Shown here in pieces: positions 25,126 through 34,214 of a stretch of 35,377 nucleotides of DNA (its first letter is position 1; each line of letters opens with the position of its first letter). This DNA is from Gloeocapsa sp. UFS-A4-WI-NPMV-4B04 (lineage in GTDB: Bacteria > Cyanobacteriota > Cyanobacteriia > Cyanobacteriales > Chroococcidiopsidaceae): the NCBI GenBank assembly GCA_019359535.1, contig JAHHHE010000036.1, forward strand, positions 1 through 35,377. Reading direction: 5' to 3'. The position numbers and the translations under genes are program-made. Under the pieces are notes generated by a model. It was not told the origin of the DNA, did no database searches, and saw nothing but the letters and a program-made list of their open reading frames with translations.

Positions 25126-28104
25126 TTAAAATTGTCCTGCTAAGGCTGGAATACATCTTTCGCACAACAATGGATGCTCGTGGGATTCGCCGACGTGAAT
25201 TGAGTAATTCCAACAGCGATCGCACTTTTCCCCATCTGCTTTAACAACACCGATACCACGATTATCCGACTTCTTACTGTACTGCAATCCATCCAAAGCC
25301 TCTGGTGACTCTAATAGCTCAACTTGAGAGGTCAAAAACAGGTAGCGCAACTCATCCACATCATTTGTTGTAGATTCATTGGAGGGGTTAAAAGCCTGTA
25401 ACTTCTGACGTAGGTCTTGATCAGAATCGTAAAATATCACTTTGGCTTCAAGGGAAGAACCGATTATTTTATCTACCCGTGCCTTCTCAAGCTCTTGATT
25501 AACTAATGCACGGATTAGTTTTAAATCAGACCAGAAATATTCATCTAATTGTGGAGCTTTCCACTGCTCTTCCATTTGAACCCAGCCAGCTTGAAACACA
25601 GATTTGGCTTCTTCTTCAGATCGGGGTTGTTTAGGTTTTGGGTAAGGTAGGAATTGCCAAATATCCTCTGCTAGATGAGGCAAGACAGGGGCAATTACTC
25701 GTGCTAAATTTTCTAACACGATTGACATAACGGTTTGGCAACTGCGGCGACGCAAAGCATCTGAAGCACTTATGTATAGTCGATCTTTGGCAATATCCAG
25801 ATAAAAATTGGATAGATCAGACACACAAAAGCTCACAATCATCTGAAAAAAGGTTGAAAAGTCATACTTTTTAAATGCCTCTGTGACTTCATCAAGCACT
25901 ATCGTCATTTCTTGGAGCATATAGCGATCCAGTTCCGGCAGCTGCTCATACGGCACTGAATTCTCAACTGGGTTAAAGTCATGTAGATTCCCTAGCAAGA
26001 ACCTAGCAGTGTTGCGAATCTTGCGATAAGCATCAGACATCTGCTTCAGGATGTTTTTACTAATAGGTACGTCTGAGGAGTAATCCACCGATGACACCCA
26101 CAAGCGCAACACATCAGCACCGTAAGGCGGCTCTGATTTTTGATTTTTGCCTCCCTCAATTACGATCGCTGGATCGATGACATTACCCTGCGATTTACTC
26201 ATCTTGCGTCCCTGTTCGTCCAAGGTAAAGCCATGAGTTAATACGGTTCTGTAAGGAGCTTTGCCATTTGTTGCCACACTTGTTAATAAACTAGACTGAA
26301 ACCAGCCGCGATGTTGATCTGAGCCTTCCAGGTAGATATCAGCTGGATATTGTAATTCCTCGCGTTGCTGCAACACAGCCGCCCAAGATGATCCTGAGTC
26401 AAACCAGACATCCATTGTGTCTGTACCTTTGCGGTAATTGCCATTGCGGTATTTTTCTGGCAATAACTCATCTACTGACATTGAGTACCAAGCATCAGAG
26501 CCATGCTTGGCAAAAATCGCTTGTACATAGTTAATAGTTTCTTCTGTCAGCAGCGGAACGCCTGTTTCTTGATCGTAGAATACAGGAATTGGCACACCCC
26601 AAGAGCGCTGACGAGAAATGCACCAATCAGCACGTTCAGCCACCATCGGCGTGATTCTATTTTCACCTTGAGGGGGAATCCAGGTAACAGATGCGATCGC
26701 GGTTTTAGCTTCTTCCCTAAATCCCTCTACCGATGCAAACCACTGTTCAGTAGCCCTTAAAATTACTGGTTTCTTAGTACGCCAGTCATAGGGATACTTG
26801 TGTACATAGGGTTCCTCTTTTAGCAACGCTCCTGCTTGTGTCAGCGCATCAATTATCGCTTGATTGGCATCACCCAATACATTTAACCCCGCAAACTGTA
26901 CCGCCTCGTCGGTAAAGTTGCCATTATCATCTACAGGCGACAGCAACGGTAAACCATAACGCTGACCTACTTGGTAGTCATCTTGACCGTGACCTGGTGC
27001 TGTGTGTACTAACCCTGTACCAGACTCTGTAGTGACGTAATCACCGCCAATCACAATTGGACTCTCGCGATCAAACAACGGATGCCGATAAGTGGAATGT
27101 TCTAAATCCTTACCTGTCACAGTTGCTTTCACCGTTAGGTTAGTACCTAGCGTTGCTGATAATCGCTCCACTAAATCAGCCGCAACAATTAGATATTTAG
27201 GCTTTTCGCTTTCCCCAACTTGAACAACAGCATAAGTGAAACTGGGATTTACCGCGACTGCCAAATTAGCTGGAATTGTCCAGGGTGTTGTAGTCCAGAT
27301 GGCAACTTCCAGATTTGATAGATATGGTTCTAGCGATGATTTGACAGCTGCACCAAGACTGGTGATCGGAAAAGCAACGTAGAGACTGCGTGAGGTATGA
27401 CCTTCGGGATACTCTAATTCCGCTTCAGCCAGCGCAGTTTTAGAACTGGGACTCCAATAAACTGGCTTTAGACCGCGATAGATATAGCCCTTTAATACCA
27501 TCTGACCAAACACGCCAATTTGCGCCGCTTCATATTCCGGCTTCATTGTTAGATAAGGATGCTCCCAGTCTCCCCAAACACCATAGCGCTTGAAACTTTG
27601 GCGCTGTTCATCTACTGCATTGAGGGCAAAATCCCGCGCTTTATAGCGCAGTTCTATCGTAGTGAGTGAAGCGCGATCGCTTTGCTTCATGTTTTGGATG
27701 ACTTTCAGTTCAATCGGCAAGCCATGACAATCCCAACCAGGCACATAACGCACCTTGCGCCCTTGCAGTAGTTGGAAGCGATTAATAATATCTTTAAGGA
27801 TTTTATTTAGGGCATGACCAATGTGTAATGAGCCATTGGCATAAGGCGGCCCATCGTGCAAAACAAATAACTCGCCGGGATTGTTCTGCGACAGGCGATC
27901 GTAAATTTGGTTATCTGCCCAAAACTTTTGTATTTCTGGTTCACGCTTGATAGCATTCGCCCGCATATCAAACTTGGTCTTAGGCAGATTAACGGTGTCT
28001 TTGTAAGCAGCGGGCGCGGAGGTGTCCTCCGCGACTTTAGCAGCGTAAGACGCGGGTGGCAAGGATTCCTTACCGACATTATCGTAGCTTCCTGATTCTG
28101 TCAC
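25126..28104 (-). CDS. ileS: Isoleucyl-tRNA synthetase
   Basis: About 992 residues, class I synthetase. HIGH is at about residues 94-97 (GSLHIGHAL), KMSKS near 630 (GRKMSKSQGN), the CP1 editing domain lies between them, and the C-terminal zinc module shows CDRCWNY and CERC. The GTG at 28104 is preferred because VTESGSY matches my recollection of cyanobacterial IleRS N-termini; TTG at 28188 would add an unconserved tail. Between SY and KDTVNLP, about 27 extra residues are encoded by a palindromic element (see repeat entry). Essential for translation; the insertion lies before the first conserved block, where it would be tolerated. Confidence 0.93.
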   Translation of the reverse strand: MTESGSYDNVGKESLPPASYAAKVAEDTSAPAAYKDTVNLPKTKFDMRANAIKREPEIQKFWADNQIYDRLSQNNPGELFVLHDGPPYANGSLHIGHALNKILKDIINRFQLLQGRKVRYVPGWDCHGLPIELKVIQNMKQSDRASLTTIELRYKARDFALNAVDEQRQSFKRYGVWGDWEHPYLTMKPEYEAAQIGVFGQMVLKGYIYRGLKPVYWSPSSKTALAEAELEYPEGHTSRSLYVAFPITSLGAAVKSSLEPYLSNLEVAIWTTTPWTIPANLAVAVNPSFTYAVVQVGESEKPKYLIVAADLVERLSATLGTNLTVKATVTGKDLEHSTYRHPLFDRESPIVIGGDYVTTESGTGLVHTAPGHGQDDYQVGQRYGLPLLSPVDDNGNFTDEAVQFAGLNVLGDANQAIIDALTQAGALLKEEPYVHKYPYDWRTKKPVILRATEQWFASVEGFREEAKTAIASVTWIPPQGENRITPMVAERADWCISRQRSWGVPIPVFYDQETGVPLLTEETINYVQAIFAKHGSDAWYSMSVDELLPEKYRNGNYRKGTDTMDVWFDSGSSWAAVLQQREELQYPADIYLEGSDQHRGWFQSSLLTSVATNGKAPYRTVLTHGFTLDEQGRKMSKSQGNVIDPAIVIEGGKNQKSEPPYGADVLRLWVSSVDYSSDVPISKNILKQMSDAYRKIRNTARFLLGNLHDFNPVENSVPYEQLPELDRYMLQEMTIVLDEVTEAFKKYDFSTFFQMIVSFCVSDLSNFYLDIAKDRLYISASDALRRRSCQTVMSIVLENLARVIAPVLPHLAEDIWQFLPYPKPKQPRSEEEAKSVFQAGWVQMEEQWKAPQLDEYFWSDLKLIRALVNQELEKARVDKIIGSSLEAKVIFYDSDQDLRQKLQAFNPSNESTTNDVDELRYLFLTSQVELLESPEALDGLQYSKKSDNRGIGVVKADGEKCDRCWNYSIHVGESHEHPLLCERCIPALAGQF
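28003..28084 (-). repeat. Palindromic element inserted in frame near the ileS start
   Basis: About 81 bases between the SY and KDTV codons. It contains the perfect hairpin CGCGGAGG-TGT-CCTCCGCG (28015-28033). AGCTAC and GCTTAC at the two edges may be a short target duplication. The G+C content of the element looks higher than that of its flanks. Its length is a multiple of three and it lacks stops in the ileS frame, so the protein is kept. The type resembles the small dispersed repeats of cyanobacterial genomes. Confidence 0.65.
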
Positions 28105-28259
28105 AGTCCGATCCCGAAAGATTATGGAGTTAAATTTTGAAAAAGTGTCACGGAAAGGAAGATCCCCCCGAAACACTTTGTACTGCAACTATTATGAGTG
28201 AGAATTCCCAACGTCTTCAACTAAGATTCCACCCAAAAGAATTGTTAGCGTAGGAACTA

Positions 28260-28385
28260 GGGGCTAGGGGCTAGGGGCTAGGGATTAGGGAATAAAAATA
28301 ATATTAACTATCTCCCCCGCTCCTCCGCTCCTCTGCTCCCCTGCTAAGAATGCTCCTCTGCTAAGAATGCTCCCCTACCTCTTCC
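28260..28385 (+). repeat. G-run/C-run element, copy 1 (between ileS and ycf66)
   Basis: Three CTA-spaced G4 runs and two G3 runs (28260-28290), an A+T-rich core (GGGAATAAAAATAATATTAA), then C-rich octamers (CTCCCCTGCT type) up to the ycf66 stop. The two halves are roughly complementary and could fold into a long imperfect stem; the G-rich part is also a G-quadruplex motif on the plus strand. It is nearly the same as the copy at 31010-31108. Confidence 0.85.
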
Positions 28386-29321
28386 TCAGCTAGGCGAAGG
28401 ATTTTCTGGTATTTCAGGTTCCGGCGGTGAGGCTTCGATATGCTTTTCCTCAGCGTCAAGGATAGCAGCTTCGACAATTTCTGGATCTGGTGGATGAGGT
28501 CGTATCGGTTCAACAACTTGTTCTCGATCTTCTTGTTCGGCATCTTCAGCCAAAGTCATTTCGACGGCTAGAGCGATCGCTTCTTCTTCGGTCAATAATG
28601 GCGCAATTTCAACATCAGTTTCGGCAACCAGTTCCTCAGTAATCACAGGAGCAACTTCGACTTGGGTGTCTTCTACTACATCCGATTCTCTAGCAGTTTG
28701 TACCAGTTCATCAGGTTGTGGTGGATTAGCTGAAATTACTTGCTCCGTGTCAGTTGTCGCTTGGGTGCCACTCGTCAACTGTTGTGTAGCGCTGATGTCT
28801 GCTGGCTGTTCCGCGATCGGGGTACGTTTGTCGATAATCTGAACTTTTGAGTTGTCGTTGCTGACAGAAGCGTCAGATGCAGCCGTCGAGGAAGTCGGCG
28901 TTTGGTTCGTACCACTTAGATTTTCCTGAAGCCTGTCTTTCGCAGCAGTAGCGCTACCACCGACTCGCTTCCCAATTTGAGAAATCTTGCCAAAAAGCGA
29001 TGAATTAGATACTTTCTCCCCAACTGTGTTTTTGACTTCTGTTGCAGTGGGTAAAGGTGTCTGAGTAGATGGAGCCATCTGTCGTCGCAGAGAAAGTGTT
29101 TGCCCTACTGACCAACCCAATAAAGCAACACTCGTTACTTGACCTAGTAGGAGACTTCCGGTAATGCGTCCAGCACACACCCATAACACTAAGGCGTAGA
29201 ATAGCCCCAGCCCACTCCAGATAAAGTCATTTTTGCGGTGTACTTCTGGAAAAAAGAAAGCCGCTAGGTAAATAGCGAGGCTACCAAGACCAACCGCCAA
29301 CGCTAGGACGTATGCCAACAT
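28386..29321 (-). CDS. ycf66: Ycf66-family membrane protein with long acidic C-terminus
   Basis: A 311-residue protein. Residues 1 to about 85 contain three hydrophobic helices and blocks typical of Ycf66 (MLAYVLALAVGLGSLAIYLA, WSGLGLFYALVLWVCAGRIT, GQVTSVALLGWSVGQTLSL RRQ pattern). Ycf66 occurs in cyanobacteria and some algal and moss plastids; its function is unknown, with a photosynthesis-membrane role suspected. The remaining 220 residues are Glu/Thr/Pro-rich, low complexity and probably disordered, longer than in plastid versions. The ATG at 29321 starts directly in the first membrane segment. It is divergent from gnd. Confidence 0.85.
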   Translation of the reverse strand: MLAYVLALAVGLGSLAIYLAAFFFPEVHRKNDFIWSGLGLFYALVLWVCAGRITGSLLLGQVTSVALLGWSVGQTLSLRRQMAPSTQTPLPTATEVKNTVGEKVSNSSLFGKISQIGKRVGGSATAAKDRLQENLSGTNQTPTSSTAASDASVSNDNSKVQIIDKRTPIAEQPADISATQQLTSGTQATTDTEQVISANPPQPDELVQTARESDVVEDTQVEVAPVITEELVAETDVEIAPLLTEEEAIALAVEMTLAEDAEQEDREQVVEPIRPHPPDPEIVEAAILDAEEKHIEASPPEPEIPENPSPS

Positions 29322-29540
29322 TTCGTGGTTACTCCTTACTGTGTAATAAGACTAGATATCTCAATTTTGCTCTTTTATTGTTGAGTTAGATACAAACAAA
29401 AATTAACTAGCTGTTTAAAACTGACATTTGTACTCCAATAGCCGCGTTATAGTTTCTTTTTTACAGAAGAACTGGGGAGATCGGGCTACCCTATAGGGGG
29501 AATTGACCTTTTCAACAAGTGCAGAGTTAGGAATATATTG

Positions 29541-30989
29541 ATGGCACAGCAAAGCTTTGGTTTGATTGGTCTAGCAGTTATGGGTGAGAACTTGGCGCTA
29601 AATATTGAGCGCAATGGTTTTCCGATCGCAGTTTACAATCGTACACCAGAAAAAACTGAGGCTTTCATGGCCCAGCGAGCTCACGGCAAGCAAGTCAAAG
29701 CCACTTACTCAATTGAAGACTTTGTTGCTTCAATAGAGCGACCCCGCAAAATCATGATTATGGTCAAAGCTGGTGCGCCTGTTGATGCCGTGATTGAGCA
29801 ACTCAAGCCACTGCTAGAACCTGGTGACATTATTATTGACGGTGGTAATTCCTTCCATGAAGATACTGCCCGTCGTAGCCGCGAGTTAACAGCCCAAGGT
29901 CTAGATTTTGTTGGCATGGGCGTGAGTGGCGGCGAAGAAGGGGCATTGAACGGCCCTAGCTTGATGCCTGGAGGAACGATAGATGCCTATGAGGAACTAG
30001 AGCCAATTTTGACTAAAATTGCGGCTCAGGTAGATGATGGTCCTTGCGTTACCTACATTGGACCTGGCGGTGCAGGTCACTTTGTCAAAATGGTTCACAA
30101 TGGCATTGAGTATGGCGATATGCAACTAATTGCCGAAGCCTACGATCTGCTCAAAAATGCCTTGGGGTTGGATCACAATCAATTGCATGAAGTTTTTGAC
30201 GAGTGGAACAAGACGGAAGAACTTGATTCGTATTTGATTGAAATTACTACTGACATTTTTACCCACATCGATCCAGATACTGGTCTTCCCCTTGTAGATG
30301 TAATTCTCGATTCGGCAGGGCAAAAGGGAACAGGACGATGGACAGTCGCGGCTGCTTTTGATTTGGCTGTACCGATTCCGACAATGACTGCTGCCGTTAA
30401 TGCCCGCGTTGTATCTTTCTACAAGCAGGAGCGGATAGCAGCCTCGAAAATTTTAACAGGTCCTACCGGAAAATATGAAGGCGATCGCACTGCTTTTATT
30501 AATAAGATCCGCGATGCGCTCTACTGTTCCAAAATTTGCTCTTACGCCCAAGGTATGGCGCTTTTACGTGCTGCATCCAAAACGTATCACTACAATCTCA
30601 ATTTGAGTGAATGCGCCCGGATCTGGAAAGGCGGTTGCATCATCCGCGCTCGATTCCTAGATAAAATTAAAGAAGCATTCAAAGAAGATCCTCAACTACC
30701 CAACCTCTTGGTAGCACCTCAGTTTATGCAGTCCATATTGGATAAACAGACTGCTTGGCGCGAGGTGATAGCAGAGGCAGCAAAGCTAGGCATTCCCGTG
30801 CCAGCTTTTAGTACCTCTTTAGGCTACTTTGACAGCTACCGCCGCGAGCAGCTGCCACAAAACCTTACCCAAGCTCAACGCGACTACTTCGGCGCTCATA
30901 CCTACGAGCGCACTGACAAACCCGGTGTCTTCCACACTGAATGGACACAAGCTGCTGAAGACTCTATCCAAACTGGTTCTACAGATTAG
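29541..30989 (+). CDS. gnd: 6-phosphogluconate dehydrogenase, decarboxylating
   Basis: A 482-residue enzyme of the oxidative pentose phosphate pathway; it oxidises 6-phosphogluconate with NADP+ to ribulose 5-phosphate and CO2. GLAVMGENLALNIERNG is the NADP fold; VGMGVSGGEEGALNGPSLMPG and HFVKMVHNGIEYGDMQ hold the substrate- and proton-transfer residues (Lys of HFVKM); DSAGQKGTGRWTVAAAFDL is the family signature. In cyanobacteria this pathway supplies NADPH in the dark. The ATG at 29541, with TAGGAA upstream, is preferred over TTG 29538. It runs toward pilT, which is convergent. Confidence 0.97.
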   Translation: MAQQSFGLIGLAVMGENLALNIERNGFPIAVYNRTPEKTEAFMAQRAHGKQVKATYSIEDFVASIERPRKIMIMVKAGAPVDAVIEQLKPLLEPGDIIIDGGNSFHEDTARRSRELTAQGLDFVGMGVSGGEEGALNGPSLMPGGTIDAYEELEPILTKIAAQVDDGPCVTYIGPGGAGHFVKMVHNGIEYGDMQLIAEAYDLLKNALGLDHNQLHEVFDEWNKTEELDSYLIEITTDIFTHIDPDTGLPLVDVILDSAGQKGTGRWTVAAAFDLAVPIPTMTAAVNARVVSFYKQERIAASKILTGPTGKYEGDRTAFINKIRDALYCSKICSYAQGMALLRAASKTYHYNLNLSECARIWKGGCIIRARFLDKIKEAFKEDPQLPNLLVAPQFMQSILDKQTAWREVIAEAAKLGIPVPAFSTSLGYFDSYRREQLPQNLTQAQRDYFGAHTYERTDKPGVFHTEWTQAAEDSIQTGSTD

Positions 30990-31009
30990 AGGCAAGAGGC
31001 AAGAGGCTA

Positions 31010-31108
31010 GGGGCTAGGGGCTAGGGGCTAGGGATTAGGGAATAAAAATAATATAACTATCTCCCCTGCTCCCCTGCTAAGAATGCTCCCCTGCTCCCCA
31101 TCTCCTCC
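31010..31108 (+). repeat. G-run/C-run element, copy 2 (between gnd and pilT)
   Basis: The same order as copy 1: CTA-spaced G runs (31010-31040), A+T core with AATAAAAATAATATAAC, and C-rich octamers to the pilT stop. Preceded by AGAGGCA heptamers right after the gnd stop. Same orientation as copy 1, about 2.75 kb apart, so the ycf66-gnd segment sits between direct repeats. The C-rich half repeats the octamer found inside gcvP. Confidence 0.85.
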
Positions 31109-32401
31109 TCAAACTCTACCGCGTAGCATTTGAGCCATTTCATTCGGCTTAGGTGAAGCTTCTAGGGCTGTTTCTTCGGTAATTCGTCCGTCTTCATAAA
31201 GTTTATAAATGGACTGGTTCATCGTACACATACCCTCGAAGTTGCAGCGCGGAATTATGCTCTCAATTTCTTCAACTTCGTTACGCATAATGTAGTCCTT
31301 AACTGCGTCTGAGTTGATCATGATTTCGTGAGTAGCAGCCCGTTTACTATCTGTAGTCCTTACCAAACCTTGGGCAATGACAGCAACAAGAGATTCTGCT
31401 ACTTGAATCCGCATTGGAGCTTGTTCGTCTGGGTTATAAAGGTTGAGAATACGCTCAATCGTTTTGACGGCGCTGTTTGTGTGCAGAGTACCAAACACTA
31501 AGTGACCAGTTTGGGCAGCTTTAAGGGCTGTGTTCACGGTTTCGCGATCGCGCATTTCCCCAATTAGAATAATGTCGGGGTCTTCCCGTAGGGATGCTTT
31601 AAGCGCATTATCAAATTTAAGTGTGTGAATGCCAACTTCGCGCTGTTTAATCAGCGATTTTTGACTTTTATGCACAAATTCGACTGGATCTTCAATTGAG
31701 ATGATGTGTTTGGGCATCTCTTTATTGATGTAGTCGATCATTGCTGCCATTGTCGTCGATTTACCAGAACCAGTTGGCCCTGTCACCAAAATCAAGCCTT
31801 TATGGTAGTGACACAACTCCTGAAACACTGGCGGCAAATTTAGCTGTTCCATTGTCAGAATTTTCAATGGAATCAACCGTAGCACCATCGCTGGGCCATT
31901 TAGGGCAACAAAAATATTGATCCGTACCCTCGCCACGCCTTCATATTGCGTAGCACCGTCATATTCTAGAGTTTGTTTAAATTCCTCAATTTGCGATTCG
32001 CTGAGAATTTCTCGCAGCCAGCCAAAAAACATCGCTTCATCTATAGCTGGATGATCCGTAAAGATGATTTCACCGCGTTCGCGGAAGCGTGGGACTTCAC
32101 CTACACCTAAGTGCAGGTCAGAAATGCCTTTTTCGTGCGCTTCTTGTACCAATTGCTCTAAAGTGGGGCCTACGTTGTCGGCGCGATCGCTTACTGAATT
32201 AGGGCGTTGTCCAGAGGGTTGTGGTGTCATGGCTGAAGAAACACGGGATGCAGTACCAACTTGTGTTTGCTGCTGTAGTCGCGTACTACTCATAGGCGCA
32301 CCATTACCAGGAATTTGTCTCGGCGGTGGCGGTGGTGGCGGCATTGGGGGAACACGGGTTGCAGGCGCAGAGGAAGTTGGTAGATGCTGTGATTGGGTCA
32401 T
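31109..32401 (-). CDS. pilT: Type IV pilus retraction ATPase PilT
   Basis: About 430 residues. A hexameric ATPase that drives pilus retraction and twitching motility or phototaxis. Proline-rich disordered N-terminus (residues about 17-32), then the PilT N-domain, Walker A GPTGSGKSTT near 206-215, Asp box IISIEDPVEF, Walker B IILIGEMRD, and His box GTLHTNSAVKTIERI. The ending NEMAQMLRGRV is typical of cyanobacterial PilT1. The ATG at 32401 gives the conserved length; the open frame continues 52 codons upstream but that part lacks recognisable content. It stands alone, without pilB or pilC beside it. Confidence 0.95.
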   Translation of the reverse strand: MTQSQHLPTSSAPATRVPPMPPPPPPPRQIPGNGAPMSSTRLQQQTQVGTASRVSSAMTPQPSGQRPNSVSDRADNVGPTLEQLVQEAHEKGISDLHLGVGEVPRFRERGEIIFTDHPAIDEAMFFGWLREILSESQIEEFKQTLEYDGATQYEGVARVRINIFVALNGPAMVLRLIPLKILTMEQLNLPPVFQELCHYHKGLILVTGPTGSGKSTTMAAMIDYINKEMPKHIISIEDPVEFVHKSQKSLIKQREVGIHTLKFDNALKASLREDPDIILIGEMRDRETVNTALKAAQTGHLVFGTLHTNSAVKTIERILNLYNPDEQAPMRIQVAESLVAVIAQGLVRTTDSKRAATHEIMINSDAVKDYIMRNEVEEIESIIPRCNFEGMCTMNQSIYKLYEDGRITEETALEASPKPNEMAQMLRGRV

Positions 32402-33320
32402 ATATTTATAACGAGACTCATACGCCTTTAGTCTTCCCAAGAAGCTGCACTTTGTATCAGAAGCGCGAATACTAAATATTGCTATCGGTATCTTGCACCT
32501 GAGCTCGGTTCTAACTATATGTGCATTTAAGAGTTGCAAGACTGACCTAGAAACCAATGGCAGAAAGAAATAACTACCGATAGTTAAAATATTAATGATT
32601 ATTTAATAAGTTTTTTGACTATAAGTAGTTACGATTACGGAAATAAACTTACTTGAGCAATAGTTACAATTACTTAACTATTACAAGTGATAATAATTAC
32701 CTAGTAAAGTAGCTTCTTAATTTTTATAGAACACAGATTTTGGCATTAACCTTTAATCAGCTTGCTCCGCCTAATAGCAATGCGCTACTTAAAGTTTTTT
32801 GAAGCGATCGCTGTGGCTTTCTTTAATGATTAGCGCTGATTGTTTGTAAAGACGAGTTACTAAGAAAGGCTCTGAGAAACAGAGGTAACTTGACCCCAGA
32901 ATCTCTCTAAGAAAATCAACTGCATACCTTTAATTTATTTGTGCAGCCAAATAGAGCGATTATGAGAGAAAACTTGAAAATGTATAAGAAATGTTAAGCT
33001 AAATCTACGCTAGATATACTTTTAAACAGCTGAAAATTCGGTAAATTATAGTTTTTATGTGAAGCTAGTCTTTAAAACCTTGAATAAATAAGGCTTCTAG
33101 CTTTTATGTCTAAAGATAGATGTTATTAAACTCTGGCGTAATCAATTTCAAAATATGATTTGTATTCATAAATACAAATCATTAACTGTAAAGTTTAATA
33201 ACTATTAGATCATTTTTTCATCTAAATTTTATATACTAATTTTCATTGACGGACTAGCTTGGTTCTAGTCAACCGGAATTTTACTCAACTTAATTTGTTG
33301 CATTTTTTGGAGGGAAAACT
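32402..33320. other. Long A+T-rich gene-free region
   Basis: About 920 bases with no credible gene on either strand. Holds the pilT upstream region, one HIP1 site near 32803, and a perfect inverted repeat at 33155-33182. GGAGGG at about 33309-33314 is the ribosome binding site for the next gene. It is suspiciously long for a compact genome; an unrecognised small RNA is possible but not demonstrated. Confidence 0.5.
33155..33182. promoter_or_regulatory. Perfect 12-bp inverted repeat with four-base spacer
   Basis: ATGATTTGTATT-CATA-AATACAAATCAT. The arms are exact reverse complements. It lies about 140 bases upstream of the small membrane protein start. A+T-rich arms without a T run argue against a terminator; an operator or cruciform is more likely. 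Confidence 0.55.
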
Positions 33321-33695
33321 ATGACTCTAGCTCAAAGCTCCAATCTAGGAAGAACCTATACTTTGGTTGCGATCAAAAGCTTTTTAATCTGGACTTTTAC
33401 ATTGGCAGTTTGCTTATTGGTGATTGGTTTTCCGTTGGTAGTTTTGATGGCTACAGTCGGTTTTCTATTATCAATGATTTTAGAATCGATTATGCCAATT
33501 AGTGCTGCTTTGCTAGTAGCAGGTAGTTTAATTGGACTTAATGTTATGGCGGTACTTGTAGGAGCTAGTGTACTAACTTTCAAAGGCATTCACCCGAATC
33601 AAGTCAGATGGTTAAGCTGGCTGCATGGCGAGGCAGATCCTCTTCAGACTTCCACTTTCGCTGCTTGCCCTTTAACCTGTGAGATGAAAGACTAA
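33321..33695 (+). CDS. Small hydrophobic membrane protein, function unknown
   Basis: A 124-residue protein with three likely membrane helices at about 16-42 (SFLIWTFTLAVCLLVIGFPL), 44-58 and 59-86. The tail is soluble, with two Cys near the end (AACPLTCEMKD). I do not recognise a family. GGAGGG seven bases before ATG is a strong ribosome binding site, so it is surely translated. A hairpin terminator follows 60 bases later, making it a one-gene transcript. The inverted repeat at 33155 may regulate it. Confidence 0.7.
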   Translation: MTLAQSSNLGRTYTLVAIKSFLIWTFTLAVCLLVIGFPLVVLMATVGFLLSMILESIMPISAALLVAGSLIGLNVMAVLVGASVLTFKGIHPNQVRWLSWLHGEADPLQTSTFAACPLTCEMKD

Positions 33696-33757
33696 GAGGT
33701 ACTAAAAATCGCAGATATCTTGTTTAAAACAATAATTGCGAAATAACAGTGTATCTG

Positions 33758-33779
33758 CCCGGTTGAAGCCGGGTTTTTT
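33758..33779 (+). terminator. Intrinsic terminator
   Basis: CCCGG-TTGAAG-CCGGG followed by TTTTTT. Canonical shape, 60 bases after the small membrane protein gene. Confidence 0.8.
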
Positions 33780-33830
33780 AATGCCTAAAATTCTCGATAT
33801 TTAAGAGTAATAACTTTTCCTACTAAGAGC

Positions 33831-33854
33831 AAAACCCGTTTCATAAGCGGGTTT
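33831..33854. terminator. Second hairpin, possible terminator
   Basis: AAACCCG and CGGGTTT pair around a nine-base loop. The flanking A run on the left and T run on the right make it symmetric. A minus-strand transcript would also end here, but no gene needing it was found. Confidence 0.45.
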
Positions 33855-34214
33855 CGATTTATGGAGATATGCCAAGTCAAAGAGAACCTCTGGCGTTACG
33901 TTTTGGAATTGTTGAAGTTAAGAGTAAAAACTGTGTTGTCGGCGCGATCGCGTTTTAGTTCATTCATCAATATTTTAGCTAGCTGCAAACAACACTAACA
34001 CCTGATGCCAAACCTATTTTTTACTTAGCTATCTAATAACTCGCGGTACTTTTAGGGCAAAACACAGATATATTCATGCTGTCTAAGGCTCTTTTAGGTT
34101 AGTAAGTTACTTTTTAGTTCGTACTTCACAAATTTTTGTGTAAATGCTAAAAAACAAAGTAAGCAACCGAATAATTTAGCAAAGCGCTGATCAGCAGTCT
34201 AGAAATAAACAGGA
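33855..34214. other. Gene-free region upstream of the SDR gene
   Basis: About 360 bases. Contains a HIP1-like site near 33942 and short open frames (46 and 29 codons from ATG at 33861 and 33869) with no homology I can recognise. Probably holds the promoter of the SDR gene. Confidence 0.45.

Noticed and set aside
28105-28188. 28-codon upstream extension of IleRS from TTG
   Set aside because: Rare start and no resemblance to IleRS N-termini; GTG 28104 fits better.
32402-32557. 52-codon N-terminal extension of PilT
   Set aside because: Open frame but not PilT-like; ATG 32401 gives the family length.
33861-34001. Small genes of 46 or 29 codons from ATG 33861 or 33869
   Set aside because: Overlapping frames, poor ribosome binding sites and no recognisable content.
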